This document shows positions 1-8,828 of a stretch of 11,133 nucleotides of DNA, one piece after another. This DNA comes from Chloroflexota bacterium. GTDB taxonomy: Bacteria > Chloroflexota > Dehalococcoidia > UBA2979. A model generated the notes under the pieces. That model ran no database searches. It was not told the origin of the DNA and was given only the letters and a program-made list of their open reading frames with translations. The translations under genes were made by a program, and so were the position numbers. The first letter of the stretch is position 1, and every line of letters starts with the position of its first letter. Location: assembly GCA_947446155.1 (NCBI GenBank), contig CANFFZ010000065.1, forward strand, positions 1 through 11,133, in the 5' to 3' direction.

Positions 1-1186
1 CGATGATGTTGCGCTGGATCTCGGACGTGCCGGCGGCGATCGTCGCCGAGACCGAGGAGACGTAGGTGTGCGTGAACGCGCCACGGAACGCCGCGTACGG
101 GCTCTTGCCGTCCCAGATGTTCGAGTGGAGGCCAAACGCCTTGACGCCCGTGTTCGCGAGACGCTGCACCAGCTCCGAGTTGTAGAGCTTGGAGGTGGAG
201 GCCTCGTAGTTCGGGATCAGGCCGCGGTGCTGCATCGAGATGATGCGGAACGAGAAGTTGAAGAGGACTTCGCTCTCGATGTAGCGGTCGGCGATGTCCA
301 GCCGGATGTTCGGCTGCGTCGACAGACGGGACTGCGACTTCCCCTCGCCCTTGGCGTAGGAAATCATCCGGTCGATCGTCTTCCGCGCGGACACGGCGCC
401 CGTGATGTTGGAGCGTTCGTAGTCCAGCAGGGTCATGCCGACGTACCAGCCGCGGTTCTCGTCACCGACACGGCTCGAAACCGGGATGCGCACGTCTTCG
501 AAGAACGTCTCGTTGAAGTGGTGCTCCCAGGCCATGTTGACCAGCGGGCGGATCGAGATGCCCGGGGCAGCCTTCGGCGTGAGCACGAAGGAGATCCCGC
601 GGTGCTTCGGCGCGTCCGGGTCCGTGCGGACCAGGACGAAGAGCCAGTCGGCGTTGTGCGCGCCGGAGGTCCAGATCTTCTGGCCGTTCACCACGTACTC
701 GTCACCGTCGCGGACGGCACGCGTCTGCAGCGAGGCGAGGTCCGAGCCGGAGCCCGGCTCCGAGTAGCCCTGCGCCCAGACGACTTCACCGGAGAGGATC
801 TTCGGGATGTGCGTCTTCTTCTGCTCCTCGGTGCCGTGCACCATGAGCATGGGCCCCAGCATCCCGACGCCCGAGCCGCCGACGCCCACGGCGCCAGCCT
901 TGGTCATCTCCATGTTGTAGATGAACTGCTCGAACGGGGAGAGGCTCGCTCCGCCGTATTCCTTCGGCCACTGGGGCGCGATCCAACCCTTGTCGCCCAG
1001 CGCGCCGGCCCACTCACGGGCGGCCTTCTGCGCGTCGGCGTCCGGGCTCTTGCGGTCGCTGAAGTAGTCGTGGCCCGGCGAGAAGCCGTCTTTGTCCATC
1101 TGATACCGCGTGGGCATCTTCGTTTGGATGAAGTCGGCGACTTCCTTGCGGAAGGCTGCCTGCTCCGGGGTGTCGTTCCAGTCCAT
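1..1186 (-). CDS. Acyl-CoA dehydrogenase, C-terminus cut by window edge
   Basis: FAD-dependent acyl-CoA dehydrogenase, introducing the alpha,beta double bond into an acyl-CoA thioester and passing electrons to an electron-transfer flavoprotein. The visible 395 residues begin MDWNDTPEQAAF. The flavin/substrate signature AQGYSEPGSGSDLAS lies at residues 138-152, the NGQKIWTSGA strand at 167-176, and the C-terminal helix AAGTSEIQRNII reaches the edge. A typical member is about 400 residues, so only a few are missing. The start is the ATG at 1184-1186, preceded by a purine-rich AGAGAGGGA. The MCAD-type catalytic glutamate just before GTS is alanine here; a glutamate at 257 (LLDYERSN) sits where isovaleryl-CoA and long-chain dehydrogenases carry their base. 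The substrate cannot be told from sequence. It follows glyA on the same strand after a 172-base gap with its own promoter candidate, so it is probably transcribed separately. Confidence 0.95.
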   Translation of the reverse strand, partial: MDWNDTPEQAAFRKEVADFIQTKMPTRYQMDKDGFSPGHDYFSDRKSPDADAQKAAREWAGALGDKGWIAPQWPKEYGGASLSPFEQFIYNMEMTKAGAVGVGGSGVGMLGPMLMVHGTEEQKKTHIPKILSGEVVWAQGYSEPGSGSDLASLQTRAVRDGDEYVVNGQKIWTSGAHNADWLFVLVRTDPDAPKHRGISFVLTPKAAPGISIRPLVNMAWEHHFNETFFEDVRIPVSSRVGDENRGWYVGMTLLDYERSNITGAVSARKTIDRMISYAKGEGKSQSRLSTQPNIRLDIADRYIESEVLFNFSFRIISMQHRGLIPNYEASTSKLYNSELVQRLANTGVKAFGLHSNIWDGKSPYAAFRGAFTHTYVSSVSATIAAGTSEIQRNII

Positions 1187-1254
1187 GTTGGTCCCTCTCT
1201 GCGCGGCCTCGGCACTCAGCCGCAGTCAGCCGGACACACGCCGGCGCGTTCGGA

Positions 1255-1283
1255 ATCATAACGGATTCGATGGGCTCTGTGAC
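1255..1283 (-). promoter_or_regulatory. Candidate sigma-70-type promoter for the acyl-CoA dehydrogenase
   Basis: Read on the minus strand, a GTCACA hexamer (1278-1283, four of six matches to TTGACA) is followed by exactly 17 bases and then TATGAT (1255-1260, five of six matches to TATAAT). Transcription would begin near 1248, leaving a leader of roughly 60 bases before the dehydrogenase ATG at 1186. The AT-rich -10 stands out in this GC-rich gap. The match is by eye and untested. Confidence 0.4.
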
Positions 1284-1317
1284 GTGCAGGTGAGGGTTGC
1301 GACACAGAATCTGTTGC

Positions 1318-1334
1318 GGATACCGGCTGTATCC
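1318..1334. terminator. Inverted repeat downstream of glyA, possible weak terminator
   Basis: A perfect 6-bp inverted repeat, GGATAC / GTATCC with a 5-base loop, lies about 25 bases past the glyA stop. No T-run follows on the glyA-sense strand, so it is not a canonical intrinsic terminator. It could stabilise the 3' end of the glyA transcript, or be an operator upstream of the dehydrogenase promoter. A second symmetric element, the 12-bp perfect palindrome TCGCGATCGCGA at 1346-1357, lies between it and the glyA stop. Confidence 0.3.
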
Positions 1335-1358
1335 CCGCCCGACCCTCGCGATCGCGAC

Positions 1359-2606
1359 TTATTGGACGGGCACGCCGGGGGCGGGGAAGCGCGCGGTCAG
1401 TTCCCGCACGGTCTTCGCCACCTGGTCGCGGACACCCGCGTCCGAGGGGGCCTGCAGGATGCGGGCCATGCACTGGCCGATCGTGCGCATCTCCGCCTCT
1501 GCCATCCCACGCGAGGTGATCGCGGGGGTGCCGAAGCGGATCCCACCGCCCTCGCGTGGGGGAAGCGTGTCGAACGGGATCGGGTTCGAGTTCACCACGA
1601 TGCCCGCCGCCTCGAGGGCGTCGGCGGCCTGCACGCCGTTGAGGCCGAGCGGGCGCACATCGACGAGCACGAGGTGGTTGTCCGTGCCTCCGGAGATCAG
1701 CACGATGCCGGCATCCGTCAGGGTCGCGGCCAGCGCCTTCGCGTTGGCGACGATCTGGTTCACGTGGGCGCGGAACTCGGGCGTCGCGGCTTCCTTCAAC
1801 ATGACGGCCTTGCCGGCGATGGCGTGCATCATCGGGCCGCCCTGCGAGCCGGGGAAGACGCCACGGTCGATGCGGAGGCGGTAGCGGCGGTCGGCCAGCA
1901 CCATACCGCCGCGCGGGCCGCGCAGCGTCTTGTGCGTGGACGTCGTCATGATCGGCGCGATGCCGACGGGGCTGGGGTGCGCGCCTCCGACGATCAGGCC
2001 GGAGATGTGCGCCATGTCCGCCATCAGCACGGCCTCGACCTCGTCCGCGATCTCGCGCGCGCGCTGGAAGTCCCACACGCGCGGATACGCCGTTGCGCCG
2101 ACGACGATGATCTTCGGGCGGTGTTCCTTCGCCACGGCGAGCATGTCGTCGTAGTCCACGATGTGGGTCTCGCGGTCGACGCCGTAGGAGACAAAGTTGT
2201 AGAGCAGGCCGCTCGCGTTGACGGGTGAGCCGTGCGTGAGGTGCCCACCGGCATCGAGTTTGAGGCCCATGACGGTGTCGCCGGGGTTGAGCAGGCCGAG
2301 GTAGACGGCCATGTTCGCCTGCGTGCCGGAGTGTGGCTGCACGTTGGCGTGCTCGTAGCCGAAGAGCGCCTTCGCACGGTCGCGCGCGAGGTTCTCGACG
2401 TCGTCGACGAAGCGGTTGCCGTGGTAATAGCGCGCGCCGGGGTAGCCCTCGGCGTACTTGTTCGTGAGGACGGAGCCGACGGCTTCCATCACGGCAGCGC
2501 TGGCGTAGTTCTCCGAGGGGATCATCTCCAGCACCGAGTGCTGACGACCCTCCTCGTGGCGGATGACGGCGGCAACTTCCGGATCGACCTGCTCCAGTGC
2601 GCCCAT
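1359..2606 (-). CDS. glyA: Serine hydroxymethyltransferase
   Basis: Cytosolic pyridoxal-phosphate enzyme converting serine and tetrahydrofolate to glycine and 5,10-methylene-tetrahydrofolate, the main entry of one-carbon units for purine, thymidylate and methionine synthesis. The 415-residue product is close to the usual 415-420. Recognisable blocks are the N-terminal EMIPSENYAS (27-36), KYAEGYPGARYYHGN (50-64), PHSGTQANMAVY (91-102), the cofactor-binding MADMAHISGL (195-204), and STHKTLRGPRGG (223-234), whose Lys226 should form the Schiff base. The start is the ATG at 2604-2606, with GAGGAGG five bases upstream, an excellent ribosome binding site. The reading frame stays open another 335 codons upstream, but that stretch is out of frame with the real neighbour and is a GC-rich artefact. 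An about 110-base gap with alternative hairpins separates it from the upstream gene; no glycine-riboswitch-like structure was evident. Confidence 0.97.
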   Translation of the reverse strand: MGALEQVDPEVAAVIRHEEGRQHSVLEMIPSENYASAAVMEAVGSVLTNKYAEGYPGARYYHGNRFVDDVENLARDRAKALFGYEHANVQPHSGTQANMAVYLGLLNPGDTVMGLKLDAGGHLTHGSPVNASGLLYNFVSYGVDRETHIVDYDDMLAVAKEHRPKIIVVGATAYPRVWDFQRAREIADEVEAVLMADMAHISGLIVGGAHPSPVGIAPIMTTSTHKTLRGPRGGMVLADRRYRLRIDRGVFPGSQGGPMMHAIAGKAVMLKEAATPEFRAHVNQIVANAKALAATLTDAGIVLISGGTDNHLVLVDVRPLGLNGVQAADALEAAGIVVNSNPIPFDTLPPREGGGIRFGTPAITSRGMAEAEMRTIGQCMARILQAPSDAGVRDQVAKTVRELTARFPAPGVPVQ

Positions 2607-2694
2607 CGCATCCTCCTCGAACCCCGACCTCGAACGGCGTCTGCGGAACTGCGAGGTTACCGCGCACCGCCGACAGCGGCATCCCGTGGATGGC

Positions 2695-2714
2695 GCACCC
2701 GAGGTGCCCGCACC
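2695..2714 (-). promoter_or_regulatory. Alternating hairpin element between the nucleotidyltransferase-like gene and glyA
   Basis: Three alternating complementary segments lie immediately past the upstream gene's stop: GCACC (2695-2699), GGTGC (2703-2707) and GCACC (2710-2714). The middle segment can pair with either flank but not both, giving two mutually exclusive 5-bp stems with 3- and 2-base loops. It could act as a weak terminator or attenuator before glyA. The 2-base loop is strained, so the 3-base-loop form should be favoured. There is no T-run, and function is unproven. Confidence 0.25.
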
Positions 2715-2716
2715 CG

Positions 2717-3868
2717 CTAGGCGCGCCCCTCGCGGGCATCCTTTGCGTCCCACGCCCACTGGTTCACCAGTTGGAGGACGCCCCCGACGAGCGAATGGCC
2801 GCCGAGGACGACCGGTACCGGTGAAGCCAGCGCTGCCTGCACGATCGCGCGTAGGTGGACATCCCCGATCACCCCGGGGAGGCCGGCGTCGGCGGCGAAG
2901 CGGTCGGCGCGGCTCGGGCGGATGCCGAGGTCGACGAGGGCGGGGCGGATGTCGATGAAGGCGGCGTCGCACCACTCCGGAAGCAGGGTGCCGAAGACGC
3001 GCTCCGGGCCGGATTCGGCGATCAGCGCGCCGAGGATCGAGCGCGCAGTGCCGTCCGCATCCGTACCGGCGGACTGCATCCCGCGCTCCTCCGCCAGCAC
3101 GCGGACGCGGCAGGCGGACTCCCGTTCGAGGTAGTTCCAGGTGAGGGAGGAGACCCGGCCCGCCACCAGCACCTCGGCAGCGCGCTCCGTGAAGCAGGCG
3201 GCGGCGCGTTCGAGCCGCGACGTGTCGAGGCCCACGTCGCTCTGGCGCAGGGCGGCGAGCAGGCGGGGGCCGCCGCGCCCGGACAGCGCGAGCGCGGCGA
3301 GGTCGTTCGGCGTGTCGAGGTTGAACTGCGTGACGACGGTGCGTGGCAGTTCGATCAGCTCGATGGCGTGCTGGTCCCAGAGGCGGCGTGGCACGGCATT
3401 GTCGGTCGCGGGTGGCGGGTCGAGCCGCGCGAGCGCCGCGGCGGGTGTGAGCGCGTAGATGTCGGCGGAGAAGCGGTTGTTGGCGACGCATCGCGGCTCG
3501 ACGGTGCCATCGAGCGCTTCCGCCAGCGCCTGCCAGTCGGCAGCGGTGAGCAAGGGGGCGCTGCCTGCCCCGCAAGTGGCGAGCCGTTTGACGTGGTGGC
3601 GACGCACCCATTCAGTCAGGCGGACGCCGTAGTGGAAGGGTGCGGCACCGGCCTCGGTGTCCGTCTCGACGATGACCCCCGCCGGGACGGGGAGTGCGGG
3701 GGCGCGGTCGGCGAGCAGGAAGACGCGGGCGTATGCGCCGCTGTCGCGGGCGGCCTCGGCGGTGTCGAGGGCGGAGGCTTCGAGGGCGGCGCGCATCGAC
3801 TGTTCGAGCGGGCCGCCGTCCATCCCACCCAGCAGGATCGCCAGGTCGAGCGGCGCGGCGACGGACAT
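2717..3868 (-). CDS. Two-domain protein with a degenerate GT-A nucleotidyltransferase-like N-terminal half
   Basis: I do not recognise a named family for the full 383 residues. Residues 1-195 have the layout of a MobA/CofC-like nucleotidyltransferase: a first strand with LAILLGGMDGG (9-19) where active enzymes carry a glycine-rich nucleotide loop, GAGSAPLLT (100-108) resembling the GD-PLL block, NNRFSADIYALTP (130-142), and QFNLDTPNDL (181-190), matching the DIDTPEDL motif near the end of such domains. The first loop lacks the usual G-x-G-x-R-M and lysine, so catalysis is doubtful. Residues about 215-375 form a second region with WNYLERESACRVRVLAEERG (244-263) and FIDIRPALVDLG (304-315) that I cannot place. 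The start is the ATG at 3866-3868, ten bases after the pfkB stop; an earlier in-frame start at 3931 would overlap pfkB. The ribosome binding site is weak, suggesting coupling to pfkB translation. The substrate is unknown. Confidence 0.8.
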   Translation of the reverse strand: MSVAAPLDLAILLGGMDGGPLEQSMRAALEASALDTAEAARDSGAYARVFLLADRAPALPVPAGVIVETDTEAGAAPFHYGVRLTEWVRRHHVKRLATCGAGSAPLLTAADWQALAEALDGTVEPRCVANNRFSADIYALTPAAALARLDPPPATDNAVPRRLWDQHAIELIELPRTVVTQFNLDTPNDLAALALSGRGGPRLLAALRQSDVGLDTSRLERAAACFTERAAEVLVAGRVSSLTWNYLERESACRVRVLAEERGMQSAGTDADGTARSILGALIAESGPERVFGTLLPEWCDAAFIDIRPALVDLGIRPSRADRFAADAGLPGVIGDVHLRAIVQAALASPVPVVLGGHSLVGGVLQLVNQWAWDAKDAREGRA

Positions 3869-3878
3869 CGGAACCGGG

Positions 3879-4835
3879 TTAGGCGACGGGGGCGTGGCGG
3901 GCGATGAGTTTGACGACGACCTCATCGGCAAGGCGGCGGACGTCGTGTGCGCGGCACTCGGAACTGCCGGGCATCAGGCAACAGGCGACGCTCGCGGCGG
4001 CACCGGCCCGCAAGGCGGTCTCCCAGCCTTCCGCGCGGCGCAGTCCGAGCAGCATCGCGGCAAGGAACGCGTCTCCGGCACCGACGGCGGAGACCACCTC
4101 GACGTCCGGGGCGCTGATGCGGTAGTCCGCGTCCGGAGTGAGCGCGACGGAGCCGAGGGTGCCGCGCGTCACGACGACGGCCGCGACCCCGAGGTGGTGG
4201 ATCGTCTCAGCCGCCTCGAAGACCTCGTCCTCTGTGGTGACCGGGTCCCCGTGGACACGGCCCAGTTCGTGCTGGTTGACCTTGATCACGGTGGGGCGCG
4301 CGCCCGTTTCGAGCACCTGACGGATCACGACGCCGTCTGCGTCCAACGCGGTCAGCGCGCCCGCGCGCTCGGCCTCGAGTACCAGGCGGCCGTAGACCTC
4401 GCCGGTACAGGGGGGCGGGAGCGAGCCAGCGAGCACGAGCCAGGTGTCCGGCCGCAGGCGACGGCGGATGTTCGCGATCATCTCTTCGATGTCGTCCGGG
4501 TTCGCGTAGGGGCCAGCGGCGGACAGCACCGTGTGGCGGTGCTTCTCGCGGTCCAAGATCGTGATGTTGGTGCGCGTAATGCCATCAAGGAACGTGAAGT
4601 CCACGCCGATGTTCTCGTCGCGGAGGGTGTCCTCGATCATCCGGCCCAAGTCGCCGGGCGCGAAGCCCATGGCGAGCGGCTCGTAGCCGAGTTCCTTCAG
4701 CACGCGCGCGACGTTGATGCCCTTACCGCCGATGTCGCGACGGATCGTCGCAACGCGGTTGGTGTCGCCTTCGACAAACCGGTCCAGTTCGACCGTCTCG
4801 TCGATAGCAGGGTTCAAGGTGACAGTGATAATCAC
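3879..4835 (-). CDS. PfkB-family hexose kinase, 1-phosphofructokinase type
   Basis: Cytosolic ribokinase-superfamily sugar kinase. The opening IITVTLNPAIDETVELD is typical of the 1-phosphofructokinase/tagatose-6-phosphate kinase branch, which phosphorylates fructose 1-phosphate (or a related phosphosugar) to the bisphosphate. Visible motifs in the 318-residue product are GGKGINVARV (36-45), AGSLPP (136-141), KVNQHELG (185-192), and the ATP/anion-hole signature AVGAGDAF (250-257), with Asp255 as catalytic base. I chose the GTG at 4833-4835 because it gives the family's usual N-terminus and has GAGG nine bases upstream; a GTG at 4850 adds five residues. No fructose PTS gene is in view, so whether it works on fructose 1-phosphate, fructose 6-phosphate or tagatose 6-phosphate is open. 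It lies 63 bases after comF and 10 before the next gene, probably in one operon. Confidence 0.92.
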   Translation of the reverse strand: MIITVTLNPAIDETVELDRFVEGDTNRVATIRRDIGGKGINVARVLKELGYEPLAMGFAPGDLGRMIEDTLRDENIGVDFTFLDGITRTNITILDREKHRHTVLSAAGPYANPDDIEEMIANIRRRLRPDTWLVLAGSLPPPCTGEVYGRLVLEAERAGALTALDADGVVIRQVLETGARPTVIKVNQHELGRVHGDPVTTEDEVFEAAETIHHLGVAAVVVTRGTLGSVALTPDADYRISAPDVEVVSAVGAGDAFLAAMLLGLRRAEGWETALRAGAAASVACCLMPGSSECRAHDVRRLADEVVVKLIARHAPVA

Positions 4836-4898
4836 GCTGGGATGCCTCACCCGCCCCTCGCGGGTACTTCCAGTGTAGGCACGACCACTCGGCGCGCG

Positions 4899-5636
4899 CT
4901 AATCCTCCCGCGCTAACGCAAGGGCGTAGACACGCTCCACACCGGTCTGTCGAAGTGCCCGCACCGCCTCCTCAAATGTCGCACCGGTCGTCGTGACGTC
5001 GTCGACAAGCAGGACACGGGCGGGCAGCGAATCTGGACGGCGAACCTCGAAGGCGCCCCGCAGATTGCGACCCCGCGCCTCCGCCGCCAGTCCGGTCTGC
5101 GCCGGCGTCTCGCGGATGCGGCGCAGCCAGTTCGTCCGGGCGGAAACACCGAGGCGCCGCGCGACCTCGACAGCAGCGATCTCGGCCTGGTTGTACCCGC
5201 GCGACCGGCGTCGCCCCCGCGCCAGCGGGATCGGCACCACCGCCTCGATGCCCCACTCCGCTGGGACCACCTCGGCGGCGGCGCGGGCGAGTGGCGGGAG
5301 GAGCGCGGTCACGCCGCGGAACTTCGCTTCGAGGATCGCCCGGCGGGCATCGCCGTCGAACTCGAAGGGTGTCCGCAGGCCATCGAAGGCGGGCGCGCCC
5401 GAGCCGCTGGCGGCACAGCGCCCGCACCAGGCGCCGACGCCGGGGCGCCAGCAGCGCTGGCAGCGCGCGCCCTCGGCGGCCGGCAGGCGGGCGACGCACC
5501 GCGGGTGCAGCGCACCGCCGAAGCGGCCGCCGACCAGACAGCGCTGCGGCAGCAGGAACTCTGCCGCTTCCGTGGCGAGGCGCACGAGGACGCTCTGCCG
5601 GCCGTCTGACACTCGAGTGTGACCCGCGGGCAACAT
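4899..5636 (-). CDS. comF: ComF-family phosphoribosyltransferase-like protein
   Basis: The 245-residue product has the ComF architecture: an N-terminal cysteine-rich zinc region followed by a type I phosphoribosyltransferase fold. The second zinc pair is intact (CQRC at 59-62, CGRC at 71-74). The first is eroded: CLVG at 33-36 and HPRC at 44-47 replace the usual CxxC and CxxC. Further motifs are SRGYNQAE (145-152), the RETPAQTGL block (175-183), and the PRPP loop VLLVDDVTTTGAT (208-220). ComF proteins are cytosolic and needed for DNA uptake in some naturally competent bacteria; their role elsewhere, including here, is unclear, and no competence genes are in view. The start is the ATG at 5634-5636 with GGAAGG five bases upstream. 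A GTG at 5585 is a possible shorter start, and the frame is open to 5714. It heads the leftward cluster and diverges from the permease gene. Confidence 0.92.
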   Translation of the reverse strand: MLPAGHTRVSDGRQSVLVRLATEAAEFLLPQRCLVGGRFGGALHPRCVARLPAAEGARCQRCWRPGVGAWCGRCAASGSGAPAFDGLRTPFEFDGDARRAILEAKFRGVTALLPPLARAAAEVVPAEWGIEAVVPIPLARGRRRSRGYNQAEIAAVEVARRLGVSARTNWLRRIRETPAQTGLAAEARGRNLRGAFEVRRPDSLPARVLLVDDVTTTGATFEEAVRALRQTGVERVYALALARED

Positions 5637-5675
5637 TCGACCCTTCCGAGGCGTTAGCCTCCGTATCTCCGATAC
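5609..5675. promoter_or_regulatory. Cluster of three palindromes at the comF/permease divergent junction
   Basis: Within 67 bases lie three perfect symmetric elements: ACACTCGAGTGT (5609-5620, 12-bp uninterrupted palindrome), GAGGC-4-GCCTC (5648-5661) and GTATC-3-GATAC (5663-5675). The last two sit entirely in the 46-base gap between the divergent starts. The first falls in the first few codons of comF, or upstream of it if comF starts at 5585. Such symmetry near a divergent efflux-type permease gene fits an operator for a dimeric repressor, but no regulator gene is adjacent and no convincing -35/-10 pair was found. Confidence 0.3.
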
Positions 5676-5682
5676 ACGCAGC

Positions 5683-6966
5683 ATGCCAGAAAGACGAGGC
5701 GTCGTGGCCGCCATCGGGACGACCGGCTCACCCCTTCAGCAGGCGCTCCGCATGCGCGAGTACCGGCTGCTGCTCGGGACCCAGTTGGCGGTCGGCCTCA
5801 CGCAGCCGCTGCTCTTCTTCACGCAGGGCTGGTACGTCACCATCGCCGCGCCCGAGGGCAAGGCTGTCATCTACCTCGGCGCGCTGGGGGCGAGCCGCGG
5901 GCTCGCGTTCCTCGCCTACGTGCTGTTCGGCGGCGCGTTCGCGGACCGCTTCCCGAGGCGCCAGGTGCTGATCGTCAGTCAGTTCGTGTCGCTGGTGATG
6001 ACGCTGGCGATCGGCTCCCTGCTCCTCATCCCTGCCGTGAACGAGGGCGAAGGTCGGTTGCTGCCGCTGATGATCGGGCTGTTCGCCACGTTCGGGTTGG
6101 TGCAGGGGCAGGACGGCCCCACGCGCACCTCGATGTTGCGCGATGTGGTGCCGGAAGAGGCGATGGCCAGTGCGCTGTCGTTCTTCTTCATGATCGTGTC
6201 GGCGGCGCTGCTGATCGCCGCACCGTTCTCCGGCTGGTCGCTGGAGCACCTCGGTGTCGGCACCACCTATCTGATCTCCGCCGTCGGGCCCGCCGCGATC
6301 CTCTTCTGTGCGCTACCGATGAAGGCAGCGGGCATGGCAGCCGATCCCACCGCGCAACGCGAGTCGGTGTGGTCGAACCTCCGAGGCGGCCTGCAGGTGC
6401 TGGCGGAAGAGCCCGCCGTGCGCTGGACGGTGCTGCTCACCTGGCTCTCCACGGCGGCGGGACTTTCCGTGATGGGCGTGCTCATCGGCGCGTGGGTAAA
6501 GGACATCCTGCACATGGGTGCGAGTGGATGGGGCACGCTCGCGCTGTTTTGGGGCATCGGCTCGGTGATCTCGACGACGTTCCTCATGACACGGCCAACC
6601 CTGAAGCATCGAGGGTGGCTGTTCCTCGGATCGTGCGCGGGCCTCGGCGCGGCCGTGCTGGGGTTCTCCTTCTCGCGCGCGATCCCGATCGCGTTCGCCT
6701 TCAACGGGCTGGCCGGTGTGACGTTCATGATCATGAACACCGTGAGCGTCGCGATCGTGCAGGCGATGGTGCCCAACCGAGTGCTCGGCCGCGTCACCGG
6801 CCTGCTGCTGCTCGGCGGCGGGCTCATGCAGGTCACCGGCCTGTTCGTCGGACTCATGGCAGCCGCCATCGGCATCGAGCGTACCTACCCGATCGCGGCG
6901 TGCGTCATCCTCGCGACGACGGCGCTGGTCGCGCTGCGCCAGCGACCGCTGCGTACCCTCGACTAG
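5683..6966 (+). CDS. Major facilitator superfamily permease, efflux type
   Basis: A 427-residue inner-membrane protein, consistent with the usual twelve membrane-spanning helices of this superfamily. Long hydrophobic stretches run from about residue 28 to the C-terminus, with a hydrophilic central loop around 210-235 separating the two halves. The loop after the second helix carries a motif A variant, GGAFADRFPRRQ (83-94), with the conserved Gly and Asp88 and the paired arginines. The overall pattern resembles the MFS_3/EntS-like group, which exports siderophores or drugs using the proton gradient; the substrate cannot be inferred. The ATG at 5681+2 (5683-5685) has no clear ribosome binding site. 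A GTG seven codons later at 5704 has GAGG four bases upstream and may be the true start. It is divergent from comF and 51 bases ahead of the MoaD-MoaE fusion. Confidence 0.9.
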   Translation: MPERRGVVAAIGTTGSPLQQALRMREYRLLLGTQLAVGLTQPLLFFTQGWYVTIAAPEGKAVIYLGALGASRGLAFLAYVLFGGAFADRFPRRQVLIVSQFVSLVMTLAIGSLLLIPAVNEGEGRLLPLMIGLFATFGLVQGQDGPTRTSMLRDVVPEEAMASALSFFFMIVSAALLIAAPFSGWSLEHLGVGTTYLISAVGPAAILFCALPMKAAGMAADPTAQRESVWSNLRGGLQVLAEEPAVRWTVLLTWLSTAAGLSVMGVLIGAWVKDILHMGASGWGTLALFWGIGSVISTTFLMTRPTLKHRGWLFLGSCAGLGAAVLGFSFSRAIPIAFAFNGLAGVTFMIMNTVSVAIVQAMVPNRVLGRVTGLLLLGGGLMQVTGLFVGLMAAAIGIERTYPIAACVILATTALVALRQRPLRTLD

Positions 6967-6990
6967 CCGAGGGCGGCCCGTACCGCCGCC

Positions 6991-6996
6991 TATACT
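6991..6996 (+). promoter_or_regulatory. Possible -10 element ahead of the MoaD-MoaE fusion
   Basis: TATACT matches the -10 consensus at five of six positions and stands out in GC-rich surroundings. A start near 7003 would leave a short leader containing the GAGGG ribosome binding site (7008-7012). No good -35 lies 17 bases upstream. A 5-bp stem, GGCGG / CCGCC (6972-6976 with 6983-6987), just upstream could weakly end permease transcription but lacks a T-run. Confidence 0.25.
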
Positions 6997-7017
6997 GGAG
7001 TGGAATCGAGGGCTCTC

Positions 7018-8803
<1,786 letters not shown>

Positions 8804-8828
8804 ACAGCGAGCGGTGACGGGGACTCGG

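Noticed and set aside
1187..1259. A possible upstream peptide starting at an ATG at 1257-1259 before the dehydrogenase.
   Set aside because: The ATG lies inside the proposed -10 element, has no ribosome binding site, and its frame simply runs on through the dehydrogenase gene.
68..1261. A 397-codon open frame on the plus strand opposite the acyl-CoA dehydrogenase.
   Set aside because: The minus strand encodes an unmistakable dehydrogenase. The opposing translation is Arg/Val/Asp-rich with no motif, the usual result of high third-position GC.
1347..1354. GCGATCGC octamers (here and near 7174, 9200 and 9849), resembling the cyanobacterial HIP1 repeat.
   Set aside because: Only four were found by eye, three inside coding sequence where GCG-ATC-GC codon use explains them, and nothing else suggests a cyanobacterium.
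2607..3611. The glyA frame stays open 335 codons upstream, suggesting a large N-terminal extension.
   Set aside because: The extension is Arg/Pro/Ala-rich without domains, it overlaps the neighbouring gene on the same strand in another frame, and a strong ribosome binding site sits at the normal glyA start.
3869..3931. An earlier in-frame start at 3931 for the nucleotidyltransferase-like gene.
   Set aside because: It adds a Ser/Pro-rich stretch and a 53-base overlap with pfkB, while the ATG at 3868 directly precedes the first predicted strand.
2855..4916. Long plus-strand open frames opposite the nucleotidyltransferase-like and kinase genes.
   Set aside because: They are antisense to genes with recognisable motifs and show no domain of their own.
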